Source: Ciona intestinalis (Eukaryota; Chordata; Ascidiacea; Phlebobranchia; Cionidae). From it: a DNA stretch of 64,000 bases. Positions 11,867 to 31,900 of this stretch are shown in pieces; position 1 is the first letter of the stretch; each line of letters starts with the position of its first letter. The translations under genes were made by a program, and so were the position numbers. The stretch is taken from assembly GCF_000224145.3 (NCBI RefSeq), contig NC_020168.2, forward strand, positions 620,001-684,000. Reading direction: 5' to 3'. The notes under the pieces were generated by a model. It searched no databases. It was given only the letters and a program-made list of their open reading frames with translations, and was not told where the DNA came from.

Positions 11867-14128
11867 AAATTATAGAAAAGATAGGTCTGTGTGTGTTACT
11901 ATACTCATCCAGTACTTACGTCATATTACATATTTCTCCATTGTTTAATACTTGTCGTTCACAATGTGAGGGTGTATTCATTTGTCTATATTTACCAACT
12001 TTTAATCATGCAACTGATTGAAAACTGCAATTTTAAATTGCTTGCAACTTTTTGTTTATTTGTTTTGTCTAATGTACAGTAGCGACTTACTATCGGTCCA
12101 GTTTATTTTGTTTTGGATCCGAATGCGAAAACTCAGTGAAAAAAACAAGGTACAAACTGTTTATGATAAATTACTTTGGATATTTATCAAGTATAACTAT
12201 CACGTATACATGATGTTGTCCACCCATATTTAGATCTAAGAAATTGCGTGTTTGATTCTTGCTAGCAAAACTGTTCAAACAACAGATAACACGCCACTAA
12301 TTTACGGTGTGGAAACAGTATTCTGATGTAAGCTTCCTAATTCGGAATTTGAAGCAGAAAGTTGATCTTTTCCCCAAATAACATTAGGTGTCGAATGGGA
12401 TCATGCGGGAAAGCGGTTTCGAAGTCTATTGCGCGAATCGTTTCTCCCGCGTATTAAGATGTGTATCTGCTGTGACGTCACAAGTCTTTTTAAATCGAAA
12501 CAGTCGAGCAAAGAGATTCCATTGTTCGTTTGCAAAACAACGATTCTTAGTATCTTAATTATACCAAAACATTTGTAGAATACATGGACTGTTTCTGCCA
12601 GGCTATTACACTGGTTTTATCGAACAGCTCTTCTTGCATTTATTTGTGTACTTTCGTTTCGACGTTCTAGTCTTATCGACATCACGGTGTTATTTCGTAA
12701 TCGCGTTAAAGAATTTACCTCATGACAGTTATGAGTGAATGCTCTACGCGTGAGGCTACCCAAATTGGAAATAAATATCATTGCATTGACGCCTTCAAGT
12801 TTCGAAACACGCAAGCGGTCACCGCATGTATTCAAGGTTAACAGAAATATTGCCTTTGTTACTCCGAACTTCGGTTATGACGTAGTTGTTTGACGTCATC
12901 GCATATCTCGGGTTGGAGGATTAATGAGTTTGCGTAAGTCAAGTTCCTGCGGCGAAGACAACGGTCTCTGCTCCCCTGATAAGCGACGTATCGATTAGAA
13001 ATCCTTGAACAGCTTCTGTCAATACGAACTTCCAAAAGATATTCAGGACCTTAATGCTAGTTGGCCTTTTCAAGGATTAGCGTTATTACTTTGCCCGGTG
13101 ATACTATTTTGAAACAGATATATTAATGCACGACACTTAATCTAAATTAATTCACTTAAAAACATATGTAATCAGCACTTGACTTGTCTTTAAAAAAGTA
13201 ACATGGGGAAAACCGGGCGTAAAAAAGTGAAACAAAAACAACCAGTTTTACAAACAAAAATTAGAACAGAGCAGATACAGGACTTAACGAAAATTTCAAA
13301 TTTTACCGCAAAACACAAAATTAAAACGTAAGTGAAAGCAACAAGTGCTATTGAATAAATTTGGCAATATACTGGCAACAAATCGTTGGACTTGATTTTT
13401 GTCGGTTATATATTTCGTATAGCACTTGACCCTAGATGTTATTTTGTTACGGGAATCGCCCGACTTCAGATTTGCAAAATTTAACTCAGAATCGAGCAAG
13501 TGATATATTCGTTTTTCCATCACTGTTTCCCACACATGAACCGACCACGTTAAGTAAACGACACCAAGTAAAGGAAGTGCAGTAGACCAAGGAACAAACT
13601 GCTTTTCCTTGATTCGAGTGTCTGAAGAGGATTAGAAACGTAACTTAATCTTTGTGGGGTCTTTTCTGTGACATTTCAAGCTTTAAACGCATTGATGTCT
13701 TTAATCTCATTCTCGATCACAGAAAAGTGAATAAGGACACCTAAATAAAAGTGTGGAAATTTTACGTTGTATTTATTTATTTATTTTAAGTTTTTCATAA
13801 ATCATTATGAACCGGAGCTTAATTTACATTTAGTTTTAATGGTTTTGTTGCTGGATAATTTAAAATCAGTCTGAAAACAAACACCATTTTTCTAGCATTG
13901 TAGTCGATACTTTAACACCCCCTCGTGTACAATGTAGACGTTTTAATACTGCCGTTAACGGCGCTATAGAAAGAGCAAAGAATGGTTCAGACATTGCGAT
14001 ACACAAAAATATGACCCGACCTTCTAAACAAGTTTTTGACAATACTCTCGAGCTGTAGCATATATCGGATATATTGTCTCTAAAGTTCGCGTACCGGTTT
14101 ATTTATTGTTGAAAATCAAACCTACATT

Positions 14129-14325
14129 TAGTAGGGTGGGGAAAGGTGGGACACCTTTAGCACATAATATCCAAAAAATATCCTGATCGTGTTTAAACAA
14201 TTAACAGCGGTCTATAGAAGTCACCGAGGATACATGGTTTTGTAATTCTTTGAATGTTTTTTGTTTACTACTAACTAGAACGAGAATATAGTATGAAAAG
14301 GTGTCCCAACTTTCCCCACCCTATT
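14129..14325 (+). repeat. Family A element, near full length
   Basis: Both terminal repeats are clear: TAGTAGGGTGGGGAAAGGTG at the left, and GGTGTCCCAACTTTCCCCACC at the right as its near-complement. It is a good reference copy for the family. Confidence 0.75.
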
Positions 14326-14456
14326 TTTTAACCAATATTATATTTCCAAAGATCACACAATATAAAACGATTCCGTAGCGCTTTCTTTTATTCGGAGGAA
14401 TACATGCTGATATATCAACTATCAAGTTACAGAAACAAACAGAAAAGGATAGAAAG

Positions 14457-14792
14457 TTAATTGGTCTTCAAGTAGGGAGGTGACCTGGTGTAGAATTCAA
14501 CCCCTTTGTAAATCTCCTTTCGTAGACCGTCCACCGCTCCATCCATCTTATACCTTCTCCTGTCCTCCTCCAAAGCTGTGAACAACTTTTGCTCGGGCTG
14601 AGTCGGATCCACTTTGTCCATCGGTCTCTTGTTGCCCCAACGGTTGATTGAAATGTCGGCTTTACACATCAAAGTGTAAGCGACGGCACCTGCTGCTAAA
14701 GAGGCCGAGAACATATAAGTCACTGCTTGCGTTCTAAGAGACTTCTTTATTTTCATATGATAGTTCATGCCTCGAATTAAAGTCGCAGCCAT
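14457..14792 (-). CDS. Small single-pass membrane protein, unknown
   Basis: Intronless reading frame of 111 aa starting MAATLIRGMNYHMKIKK. A basic N-terminal segment (residues 1-22) is followed by a hydrophobic helix at about 24-42, then a charged C-terminal half rich in Glu, Arg and Lys with a predicted helix around 65-100, and a Pro/Tyr end. A basic N-terminus plus one helix fits a small mitochondrial inner-membrane or ER protein. The GAxxY helix end and the following charged EDRR segment weakly recall SMIM12, but I do not claim that family. It is isolated, with repeat-rich DNA on both sides. The first ATG in the frame gives a sensible N-terminus and was kept. Confidence 0.6.
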   Translation of the reverse strand: MAATLIRGMNYHMKIKKSLRTQAVTYMFSASLAAGAVAYTLMCKADISINRWGNKRPMDKVDPTQPEQKLFTALEEDRRRYKMDGAVDGLRKEIYKGVEFYTRSPPYLKTN

Positions 14793-15150
14793 TTTCTTTC
14801 TTGCAGATTTAAACTAAAGTGTAACGTACTTCTTCTAAGTCAAACTAAACGAGTATGGGAATAAAACGTGTTGAAACTGCAGCTCGACCGCGACGAAAAA
14901 CATCGGAATGCGAATAATCAACACTTTAATTATAGGAGGGCGATTGCTGCGTTGCTTGCAGTCGCTTTATGGAAAATTCCACAACGTTAAAGTAAGATGC
15001 TGATTACTCCCTTGCTATGTGTGACGTGTGGGGTTTCGGGAGTTTGTGTCGCAGTTTCTGTTGAATGTCATGCTCGTAAACTGCGACGAATGAGGTATAG
15101 TCGAGTTAAATACAAGCACGTATGTGTGAGGGTATGCATTCGAATATAGC

Positions 15151-15342
15151 TATATAGTAGGTTGGGGGAAGATGGGACACTTTTAGCACATAATATCCAA
15201 ATATCCTTATCGTGTTTTAAACAATTAACACAGCGGTCTGGGAGCCATTACCATACGGTTTAATAATTCTTTGAGTGTACTTAGACCAAAAGAGATGAGA
15301 AAAGAGAATGAAAAGGTGTCTTATCTTCCCCACTCGACTATA
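15151..15342 (+). repeat. Family A element
   Basis: Starts TATAGTAGGTTGGGGGAAGA and ends TCTTCCCCACTCGACTATA. The internal CTACCAAATGGG block is decayed. Confidence 0.7.
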
Positions 15343-16191
15343 CATGTACCTGACAGGGTTGTGTCAAACGTGTGTGTATTGCAGGTGTGAGCGTATTCAA
15401 AACAGCATTCATCTCTTCGGGTGATCACTGTTTCCGTTCATCAGAATAACTTCCGTTCTTTGTATCCGACGCTACATATGGTTATGGTGGAGTATAGCGC
15501 TTGCACAAACACGTTCTTATCTATATTGCCGATCGCTTTATAGTTTATATAAATAACTGCGGTTCACAGTGTTCAGTGAAGTTATAAACTTTTAAAGCGA
15601 GCACGAATGATTGACAGTCTTCCAAATCCTGGGATATGTCAGGCAGAACGTGCAACTTGTCAGAAAGATAAGCTTACGTTAGCAAGTCGGTGACTGCAAA
15701 CGGACTCAAGCAATTATCGTGACAGATGGATAACTTTGATTAAATTGAGGGGTAGGAATGTACTGTAGTCACGTACGGTGAATGGCATGCTGTTATAGAC
15801 AGTTACGAAATCTGCTAAAGCAGTCAGCTGTACAATACGGAAGTGGATAAATTTTATGAGGTTTCTCACCTCATTAAAGTTATATTGGTTTATAAGCTAC
15901 CGTTTAGGTGGCGGGGTGGCGGATATCGTCAGACACTTGTCTGCAAAAGTTGGAAATGCGGTTAATAGTTGGCCTGGAGACCGGACACCAGCGTTTTCTA
16001 AATATTTCAGTGTCGGAATAGGCAGGACCACCCGTTAAGCGTCTCGGTAAAATATTCGGTGATATTTGTACAGTTGGACATGCGGGTTGCAGATGCTAAA
16101 CACTTGGCGTTGCAATATTGGATAAGCTACGTTGTAAAATATATACGGTTGCTGCCAGGTTTATTTACACTTGTTTAAAAAAACGATCTTC

Positions 16192-16269
16192 TGGCATTTA
16201 TTTGTCATTTAGCCTGATGAAGACGACCTGTATATAGGACGTCGAAACGTCGGGGGGAAATAAATGTCA
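16192..16269 (+). ncRNA. Hammerhead-ribozyme-like relic (Penelope type)
   Basis: CTGATGA at 16214-16220 is followed by stem II: GACG 16222-16225 pairs with CGTC 16240-16243, CCT 16227-16229 pairs with AGG 16236-16238, and the loop is GTATAT. GAAA (16244-16247) comes next, then the cleavage-type triplet GTC at 16249-16251. ACGT after GAA can serve as a minimal palindromic stem III, as described for hammerheads of Penelope-like elements. Outside the core, 16192-16203 pairs over 12 positions (one G-U) with 16258-16269. The stem I pairs next to the core are poor, so self-cleavage is uncertain. A decayed relative lies at 43.5 kb. I see no reverse transcriptase nearby. Confidence 0.55.
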
Positions 16270-17359
16270 AGAGCTGTTCTACTGTGTGAAAGTAAGGTGT
16301 CTGCTTTTGATTATTTGCTGTGAAATGCAATTGAAGGGAAACCGATGCATAATCTGATTGTTCCAATTGCTTTTTGCAAGTTCTTTTCGCACGCTGATCA
16401 AAATTGTGGTTTAAATTTCCTGTTCTTCAGATTGCAGGTTGCGGCAAGAGGTCGTCCAAAAGCGACGTTTACGATGTTTTAATGTGTTTTCTTTGCAAAG
16501 TTGGCACGTTTACGGGTTGTAGTTCGCAATACGACCGAGGTCGAGCGATAAAACGTCAATTACCTGATGTGTTGAACAGTGTGGAGGTGGAATTGATAAA
16601 TTAATAATTTCCGTCCACATAGCGTTAACTGTAGCTAGCTAGAGTACCACTGCCAATCCAAATCAAAACAGCTATGGTAGTTAAAAGTACAGCGGATATG
16701 AGATAACGATTGTTGCCTTGACCAAAGTATAAAATTGCATAATAGTACTTGACTTATTCTGCTGTGCTATTTATTTCAAACCGTAAACCCGTACTTCGCA
16801 TGCACAAGTTACCGAAGAGAAAACGTTCACCGCTATGTCGCAACAAAGCTGGTTCTGGTGTACAAGCTACACCGCAAAACAATAACAAAAAGATCTCAAT
16901 ACCTTCGTGGGTGCTTTGAAAGTCTGAGTGCTAGAAGAAAGAGCTTTGCAGTGTAGCTGTGTCCGCCTGTCAACTCCGCATGATAAATAGTTGTTATGCT
17001 TGTTACGTTTACGCGTTAGCTGTTGTCGGCAGGCACGAGTTGTGGTGAAATAAACACCAGAAGTGGTCTAGTAGTTAAAACCAGGAAATAGGAGTGGCGC
17101 AAAGCAGACAGTTTCCTTGTGTATTGCTATAACCGCGGTAAAACACTGTTAAAATTGGTGCTGGTTCTCAAAATTTATACTTTTGTAGTGATGTCAGAAG
17201 CTGAAACGTACCTATCATATATATGGTATGATGTGTATATTGTAACTGACCAGAAAATATGTGTTGGGGCCAGTTTAGATTTGCTTAATTTAACCTATCT
17301 ACATCGTTCTACAGTTGGAAAAGTTAAATAACATTGAGTTTGTCACTGAAACTTAAAAT

Positions 17360-17456
17360 ATGGAAAAGGAGTATAACCATAGTGACGTCACAGAAGAATT
17401 TATTGGAAATAAAGGAGGAGAACTTGCTGATGACGTCATACCAATGGGATTAATCC
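17360..17456 (+). CDS. Possible first coding exon, unknown gene
   Basis: An ATG opens 32 codons plus one base with good composition (acidic and polar, starting MEKEYNHSDVTEEF) and ends at a strong donor, GTAAGC. No continuation exon could be identified downstream, and two CRE octamers lie inside it, so this may equally be regulatory DNA that happens to be open. Confidence 0.2.
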
Positions 17457-17544
17457 GTAAGCGACCTCGAAAATTTGCTATTTGTATGGTGTATAATAAG
17501 TGTATTCTCGCTGTTACACTGCAACGATACCGTCATTCATATAG

Positions 17545-17735
17545 CATAGGGTGGAGAAAGACGAGACACCTTCAGCACATTTTTTTATAATATCGTGATC
17601 GTGTTTTAAACAATTAACAACCGTCCGTGGGAGTCGTGAGGATGCGGTTTTATAACTTTGAACATTCTTTGTATACTACCAAATGGGACGAGAAAGTAGA
17701 ATAAAACGTGTCCCATCTTACCCCACCCTATTATA
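17545..17735 (+). repeat. Family A element
   Basis: A near full-length copy with left end AGGGTGGAGAAAGACGAGAC and right end GTCCCATCTTACCCCACCC. Confidence 0.7.
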
Positions 17736-18328
17736 TCTACATATTAAGTGGGCATCATTAAGACGTTGGTTTATTTAAAATGTTATTTGTTGTCGGCGTC
17801 GTCTTAATGATTGACTTCATGGGAATTGTATTATTTTCCGCTTCAAGGTACTTGACACAGTTTTGTCACTCGTTCCTTATTTGTGGTGTAGAGTAAGATA
17901 GAACGGGTCAAAAGAAATTGCGTGTGAAAAATAAAATGATCCGTAAGTAGGGCGAACTGAAAACAAAACAAGTCGTATTGCTTGTATATTAAGGGATTAC
18001 GCGGCGATGTACGTTTCCTATCTGTCTTGCAATATATAGACAGTTAAAAAACCTTTTTAAATCACGAGGACCAAGTCGACGTGGAAAATGAATGTTCTTT
18101 GTTTGTTTGGTTTAAACTAACAGTGTAGGAAGCTTGTAACGAAGTTACGAAACGTAAATAACTTTACATTTAAAAAAATGCGTCTTGCTATGTATAATAG
18201 TTAACAACAGTATTTGTAGAAATATAAACCTAGAAAATATAGAAAACTAAATCTTGTTTTTGTATAAGTGTTTTATTGCTTTGGCCTCTATTTAGTAAAC
18301 TGTACATTTTAGTTCAAAGACTTAAATG

Positions 18329-18527
18329 TAGTAGGTTAGGAGGACAAGATAGACCATGTTGTCATTCTATTTTATCATCCAACTTTATTATTAATAAAAA
18401 AGAATATCAAACTAATTTTACAACTATATCCTTATAAGCCTATAAAGCGTGTCAATGGTTAAAAACACGATTATAAAATATGGGATATTATTTGCCAACG
18501 ACATCCATCCTACCCCACAGTACTATA
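18329..18527 (-). repeat. Family A element (TAAG subfamily)
   Basis: Left end GTAGGTTAGGAGGACAAGAT, right end CATCCATCCTACCCCACAG. Confidence 0.6.
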
Positions 18528-18919
18528 CGAAGTTTCCGCGGTGCTGTTTTGTAGGAATATCTCGTTACTAACTTACGCTCTCTCTCCCGACTTAAGTTCC
18601 TTGCATATCAATCATCGCGCTTCCCCCAACAACTAATTACACTAGAAGTGACTAGATCGTTAAAATTCCACGGCTGATCCTTTAGGTTTAGTTCTGCAAC
18701 GGCCAATTTAACGAGATAACTTTACCCCTGTGTTGCTGTGGGCAACCGGTCTCAAAACCGACAAAAAGTTCAGGTTACCAGTCATCTGAAACTTGTTGTG
18801 CCGAGCTTTGAACTGCCTGGTTTAAAAGATCAAATACCGGTTTACTGTTTGACATTATACGAGTGCATTCACCCGAATTAATCTTTGCCCAAACTTCGTG
18901 CTAGAAGATAATCTTTCTT

Positions 18920-19048
18920 AAGGTGGCTGTACACAGTATCCGGAATTCGTCCGTTTTGTCTGTTTTGTCCGGATTTCGCTGCCGCATGCGAAACTCGGTA
19001 ATGGGTTTGCATACGACTTCGCAAGCGAATACTGTGTACAGCCACCTT
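18920..19048. mobile_element. 129-bp MITE with perfect 20-bp TIRs
   Basis: AAGGTGGCTGTACACAGTAT (18920-18939) is the exact reverse complement of 19029-19048. The flanks read CTTA and TTAAG, so a TTA duplication (PIF/Harbinger type) or a TTAA site (piggyBac type) are both possible. No open frame is present, so it is non-autonomous. Perfect ends suggest recent movement. Confidence 0.75.
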
Positions 19049-19529
19049 TAAGCGTCAGCATTATGCTTTAACATAGCGGACTAGGAAATGTAACCGGTTT
19101 TTCTATATTTCGAATACACTTAGACGTGCTAAAACCATACGCAATGCGAAAATGTAAATGGTCATATGCATACCAAAGTCAAACTATAATGTTGTAATGC
19201 TACGCCTATTGAATATTTAATTATTCGCGTCTATAATCAACAATTAAGTTCGCTTTGCTACATAATGTATTTCCTGCTTTCTAGTGTTCTACGCCGTTAT
19301 GTTTGTGATATCAATGGTTTTTCTATATTTGAGTTGGATCGTCTTTGTGAGATACGTCATGCCACGTGACGGCTACGTCACAGAAGAACTGAAGTTAAAA
19401 ATTCACAGAATTGTGGTTAGGTGAGTTTGGTGGTTTGCTCTTGCAGCATACTACGGTTTGATACTTGTCACTAACATGGCCTACTCAGGCCATGTCACTA
19501 ACTAATCGTTTAGGAATCTCTGTGTGTAG

Positions 19530-19700
19530 CATATTCCGGGAAAAGGTTCACGTTTTTATTCTCTTTTATTGACCGATTCGGTAGTAAACAAAGCATATTT
19601 ACAGAATGATAACCATATCCCTATGACTCTAAACTAGAGTTAGAAACACGATTAGGAACTATGGGATACCATGCGTTCTCCATTTAGCCCAAGAGACTAT
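19530..19700 (-). repeat. Decayed family A element
   Basis: The CGGTAGTAAACAAAG and GATAACCATATCCCTATGACTC blocks remain, but both ends are poor. Confidence 0.45.
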
Positions 19701-19833
19701 GTTATCTGGGATTGCGTAACTCGTGGTTCCGGTTTTATCCGTGATTACCCAAACACACAATGTCTGGTCGATTTTTCCTTAGTTACTTATTAAAGTTTAA
19801 GTTTAAATTTGTTCATCGTTGAAGCTAGGAGGT

Positions 19834-20028
19834 ACAGTAGGGTAGGAAAAGATGGGACACCTTTAGCACAAAATATTCAAATATTCTAAATGTGTTTTAA
19901 ACAATTAACAACGGTCCATGGAAGTCGTGAAGATACGGTTTTATAATTCTTTAAACGTTCTTTGTTTACTACCAAATGGCAGGAGAAAATAATATAAAAA
20001 AGGTGTCCCATCTTCCCCCTAATATATA
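19834..20028 (+). repeat. Family A element
   Basis: Left end CAGTAGGGTAGGAAAAGATG, right end GGTGTCCCATCTTCCCCC. Next to it is a TA-rich run at 20023-20041. Confidence 0.7.
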
Positions 20029-20975
20029 TTTATATATATAATATTTCGTAAAACACGTACCAAGTTCATAAAACATTTTCAGGCATGGGAAGAAACAGCC
20101 TGTTCTACTAGAAGTTTCCGTGGGAGATTCACACAGCAATGGGCCTCTCATACCTTAGAAATGACCGGGCCCACACCTCGGTCTGTTATTGACCGTTACT
20201 TGCCAAACGAGCATACAGTCAAGTAACTAATGACGAAGAAGAAACCCATGCAGCTGAAACAAACAATCACCGACGCCCTGCTTTTCACATATTATATAAT
20301 ACCACCACTCGCCACATTATATTTAATAAGAGTGCGTGCGTTATTCCAAAGCAATTCAACACGCGTCATAAGGCAATTATGTATCCGTGCAGGTCCACCC
20401 ATTGCTCAAACAGAACTCCAAATGATTAAATTTCCCGCAAAGTTGATTGTTGAGGTTTTACATCTACGTAGGTCCTTTGGAGTCATACGCACCCCAAACT
20501 ATATCCTTTCTTTGTAACTGTTGATCATTTATGAACTCTTGCACAAAATCAAATATAAATCATGAGCGCACACGGTAACGCTTTGTCCCAACTGTCGTAA
20601 ATTCAGTTACAAGAAGTTAAACGACTTTGGCGAGAAGTTAAGTAAAGTCTACCAAAGTTCTTGGCAAATGCTAGACTCGGTCAAAACAAGGTCGCCTCAA
20701 ATCGGTGGCATTTGCTTTTGTTTGCTCTGCCATAGGCTTCCAGATTCAAGTCTGCTGTTTCACCGCAGATGCGACAGAAAAAAGTGGCTTTAATTCGGTA
20801 CCGCCTCCAAGGTACATAAAAGATCGCGATCTATAGCGACGTGGTAGAACAGCGTTGAGCTTAGTTTAGCTGCATGTTTAACTGAGAATGGGGTGATGAG
20901 TTAATGATGTTAGGTAGTTTTTGAAATGGCATTAGTTGTTAATCACTTATTGCTAAAACTGAAAAATATATAGGT

Positions 20976-21173
20976 ATATAGTAGGGTGGGGGAAGCTGGG
21001 ACACCTTGAGCACATAATATCTAAATATTCTGATCGTGTTTTAAACAACTAACAACAGTCTATAAGAGTCGTTGGGATACGGTTTTATATTTCTTCAAAT
21101 GTTTTTTGTTTACTGTCAATAGGACGATAAAACAGAATGAAAATGTGTTCCAACTTTCCCACCCTACTATATA
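20976..21173 (+). repeat. Family A element
   Basis: Left end TATAGTAGGGTGGGGGAAGC, right end TTTCCCACCCTACTATA. It ends only 79 bp upstream of the Ly6 start codon, so it lies in or next to that gene's promoter. Confidence 0.75.
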
Positions 21174-21251
21174 ATACAAACCATTTTGTAATCGTTTACA
21201 GCAGTATCTAAAATTACTTCTGGTATTTTAGTTTAAATTTATAGTTCAATC

Positions 21252-22324
21252 ATGAAAATGTATTTACTGCTCGCCGTCTTGGCTTTTGTATGCGGAGGTA
21301 AGTACGTTTAATAATAATTCAGGGGTTACGAAATTTAACTGTCGCCAAGACATTAGTTTATGAATATGCTTGTTTGTATGTTATAGTGGGGTGGGAAAAA
21401 AGGGACACCTTTTTATTCTACTTCTCGTAACATTCAATAGTAAACAAAGACCATTCAAAGAATTATAAAATCTTGTCTTCACGACTCCCATTGACCGTTG
21501 TTAATTGTTTAAAACACGATCAGAATATTTGGATATTATGTGCAAAAGGTGTCCCGTTTTCCTAACCCAAGCAGTTTACATTAATATAGTCGTTTTCGGC
21601 TCCTTTGGTATTTGTAATAAAATTACCTTTTTATACCTGAGAACCCGAAAATATTATTTTTTATCCTGCCTGTTAGTAAAAGAAAGTTATTGCAATGATA
21701 TATTACAGCGCAATGTCTTGACTGCTACATGTACGTGGTGAACGATTATAACGGACTTCCAGAATTGGACCAACCACCCCCATCTGCATGTCCTGGGAAC
21801 GAAACACATTGCGCCACTTTATCATGGACAAGTGTACTCAGCACCAATGGTAAGTTTTATAGCTCTGCCAATATATATTGTGTGCACATTGGGAACAGAA
21901 GTTAAAGGAGCCTTAAACCATAATTTGGCTTTGTTCAGTGGCGACACCACGCTAAAGTACAATAAGGTCAAATGGGTATCTTTAAAAAATATTTCACGTA
22001 TTTCCTAAACGTGTGATAAACAACAAACAACGCTCTTTTACAGTTGTGAGGATTCGGTTACATAAATCTGGAAACATTTTTTGTTTACCACCAAATGGGA
22101 CAATAAAATAGAATGAAACGTACCATACCTCCCTAACCTACTATACACAACCCGTTTTTGCAGAAAAGGTTCGCTACCAAGAGGGATTATGCACCACCTA
22201 CTCCGTGTGCACCCAGTTCTGTAATACATTGGCAGCAACTCCAACACTCAATACACCACAATGTCAACAGCAGTGTTGCACAGGTGAAGGTTGTAACAAG
22301 TTCCGTGGTATGGTGCGTTTGTAA
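21252..22324 (+). CDS. Secreted Ly6/uPAR (three-finger) protein
   Basis: Three exons, 21252-21297, 21709-21849 and 22164-22324, join through phase-1 introns to give 115 aa. Exon 1 encodes a signal peptide (residues 1-15, core LLLAVLAFV). The mature protein begins with a CxxCY motif and ends with CCTGEGCN, the LU-domain signature, and exon 2 and 3 cysteines supply the other fingers. Eleven cysteines are present rather than the usual ten. Only eight residues follow the CN motif, with no hydrophobic tail, so a GPI anchor is not expected and the protein should be secreted, as in the SLURP group. A poly(A) signal AATAAA lies at 22436-22441. Each intron has taken in a family A element, in opposite orientations. 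The receptor or target is unknown. Confidence 0.85.
21382..21570 (-). repeat. Family A element in Ly6 intron 1
   Basis: Left end TATAGTGGGGTGGGAAAAAA, right end GGTGTCCCGTTTTCCTAACCC. Confidence 0.7.
21955..22145 (+). repeat. Family A element in Ly6 intron 2
   Basis: A diverged copy with left end AAGTACAATAAGGTCAAATG and right end ACCTCCCTAACCTACTATA. It ends 18 bp before the exon 3 acceptor. Confidence 0.65.
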
Positions 22325-23421
22325 ATCTGGCAACATTGTAAAGTAAAACGTAGATTTCATTGAATGTTAATTATTATACCAAATTGCTTACGCAATGTGC
22401 TTTCTTTGCAATGAACTTTTATGTAAATCTGTAGCAATAAACGTTAGTTCTAAATAGTTTTAACAGTTCAAACAACTAATTTTTTTTTCTCAATATTTCC
22501 ACTGTGTTGGTTACATATTTAAACGAACTGTTTGCAGTAAAATCTTCGTTTTCTAATTATATCCAAGAAAGTTTTAAACTCTTTACAACAGTTTCCGCGG
22601 TAAATATTTTGCACAAATGTATTTTTTAATGTTTTTTTTGCACAGCCCACTGGAGCAAATGTTTATAATTTAATTCGAATATACCAGCAAACAAATATAA
22701 CGAAAACTGAAAAGCAAGTTGTGGTTTAAATGGCAGGAGAAGAAACATTAAAACAGCGCCCGGAGCGACTGGTTTGTTTTTAAATTTAAATAATTTCAAC
22801 CAATATGGAACTTAAAGAAAGATTTTGAAGATTGTTTAGCGAACTGAGATGCTGTAGTGTATTATAGTGGATACTTTGTATTATAAACTCGGTGGTGATA
22901 GAGATATTGTGCAATATGAAAGTATGAGTAAGTTTAAGGTTTCTGAGCTTTTTAAGTGAAATTCCTTGCAACCAAGCACCAGGTATTCAACTGCAGGAAA
23001 CAGTAAGTTTCATGTCGTGGGATCTTTGGTGCTTTCCGTCACTTTCAACAAGCATTGTGCTTCTTAGGATGCTTTCACTTCAAGCCAAGTATCTATATAG
23101 TATATTAAGAAAGTTAATACAAAATCCAGAAAGTATTGCAAACTAATATTAATGTATGTATGTGGCTGCCAGGTGTTTATAAGTGTAGAAGACATTTTCT
23201 GGAGTTTGTTTTGTGATAAAGGACCCACATTTTGTCTACCATACAGTAAGGCATCATTAGGATTTGCTGGTAACAACCTGTCCAAGGACTAATACACCAA
23301 CAGTGATAGCAACATCACACATAGAACCCATAACCAATGGTTTACATTTGGGCGCTCTAACCGCTGCGCCAAGATCATAAAAACAAACAATTGCGAGGGG
23401 GATTTTCTTTAGTTGCTCACA
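22325..23421. other. Convergent intergenic region, Ly6 / cullin-2
   Basis: It holds the 3' UTR of the Ly6 gene at the left and should hold the 3' UTR of cullin-2 at the right. A degenerate tRNA-SINE-like block (ACCCATAACC ... GGGCGCTCTAACCGCTGCGCC) lies at about 23310-23375. I see no further gene. Confidence 0.45.

Positions 23422-31900
<8,479 letters not shown>

Larger units (their letters stand above)
8558..14456. other. Gene-poor intergenic region
   Basis: About 5.9 kb with no coding exon that I can support. Open frames such as 9627-10031 (minus) show no domain, signal or splice context. The part near 8.6 kb must hold the promoter of the VWC/TSP1 gene. Four CRE-type octamers TGACGTCA occur at 10508, 11475, 12473 and 12891. 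Three family A elements are listed separately. A copy of AACAGCTCTTCTTGCATTTATTTGTG near 12622-12647 matches the arms that flank the hammerhead-like relic at 16.2 kb. Confidence 0.45.
14793..21251. other. Gene-poor, repeat-rich intergenic region
   Basis: About 6.4 kb between the small membrane-protein gene and the Ly6 gene. It contains six family A elements, a hammerhead-like relic, a 129-bp MITE, CRE-type octamers at 17383 and 17431, and one possible first exon at 17360-17456, each listed separately. A TATATAAATA box-like site occurs near 15546. The 95-codon open frame at 20230-20517 has no recognisable domain and is not accepted. Confidence 0.45.

Noticed and set aside
16130-16300. Intact Penelope-like retroelement around the hammerhead motif
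   Set aside because: No reverse transcriptase or endonuclease frame is visible in the surrounding kilobases.
20230-20517. Plus-strand 95-aa frame between two family A elements
   Set aside because: Begins with a plausible Lys-rich start, but has no family resemblance and no supporting context.
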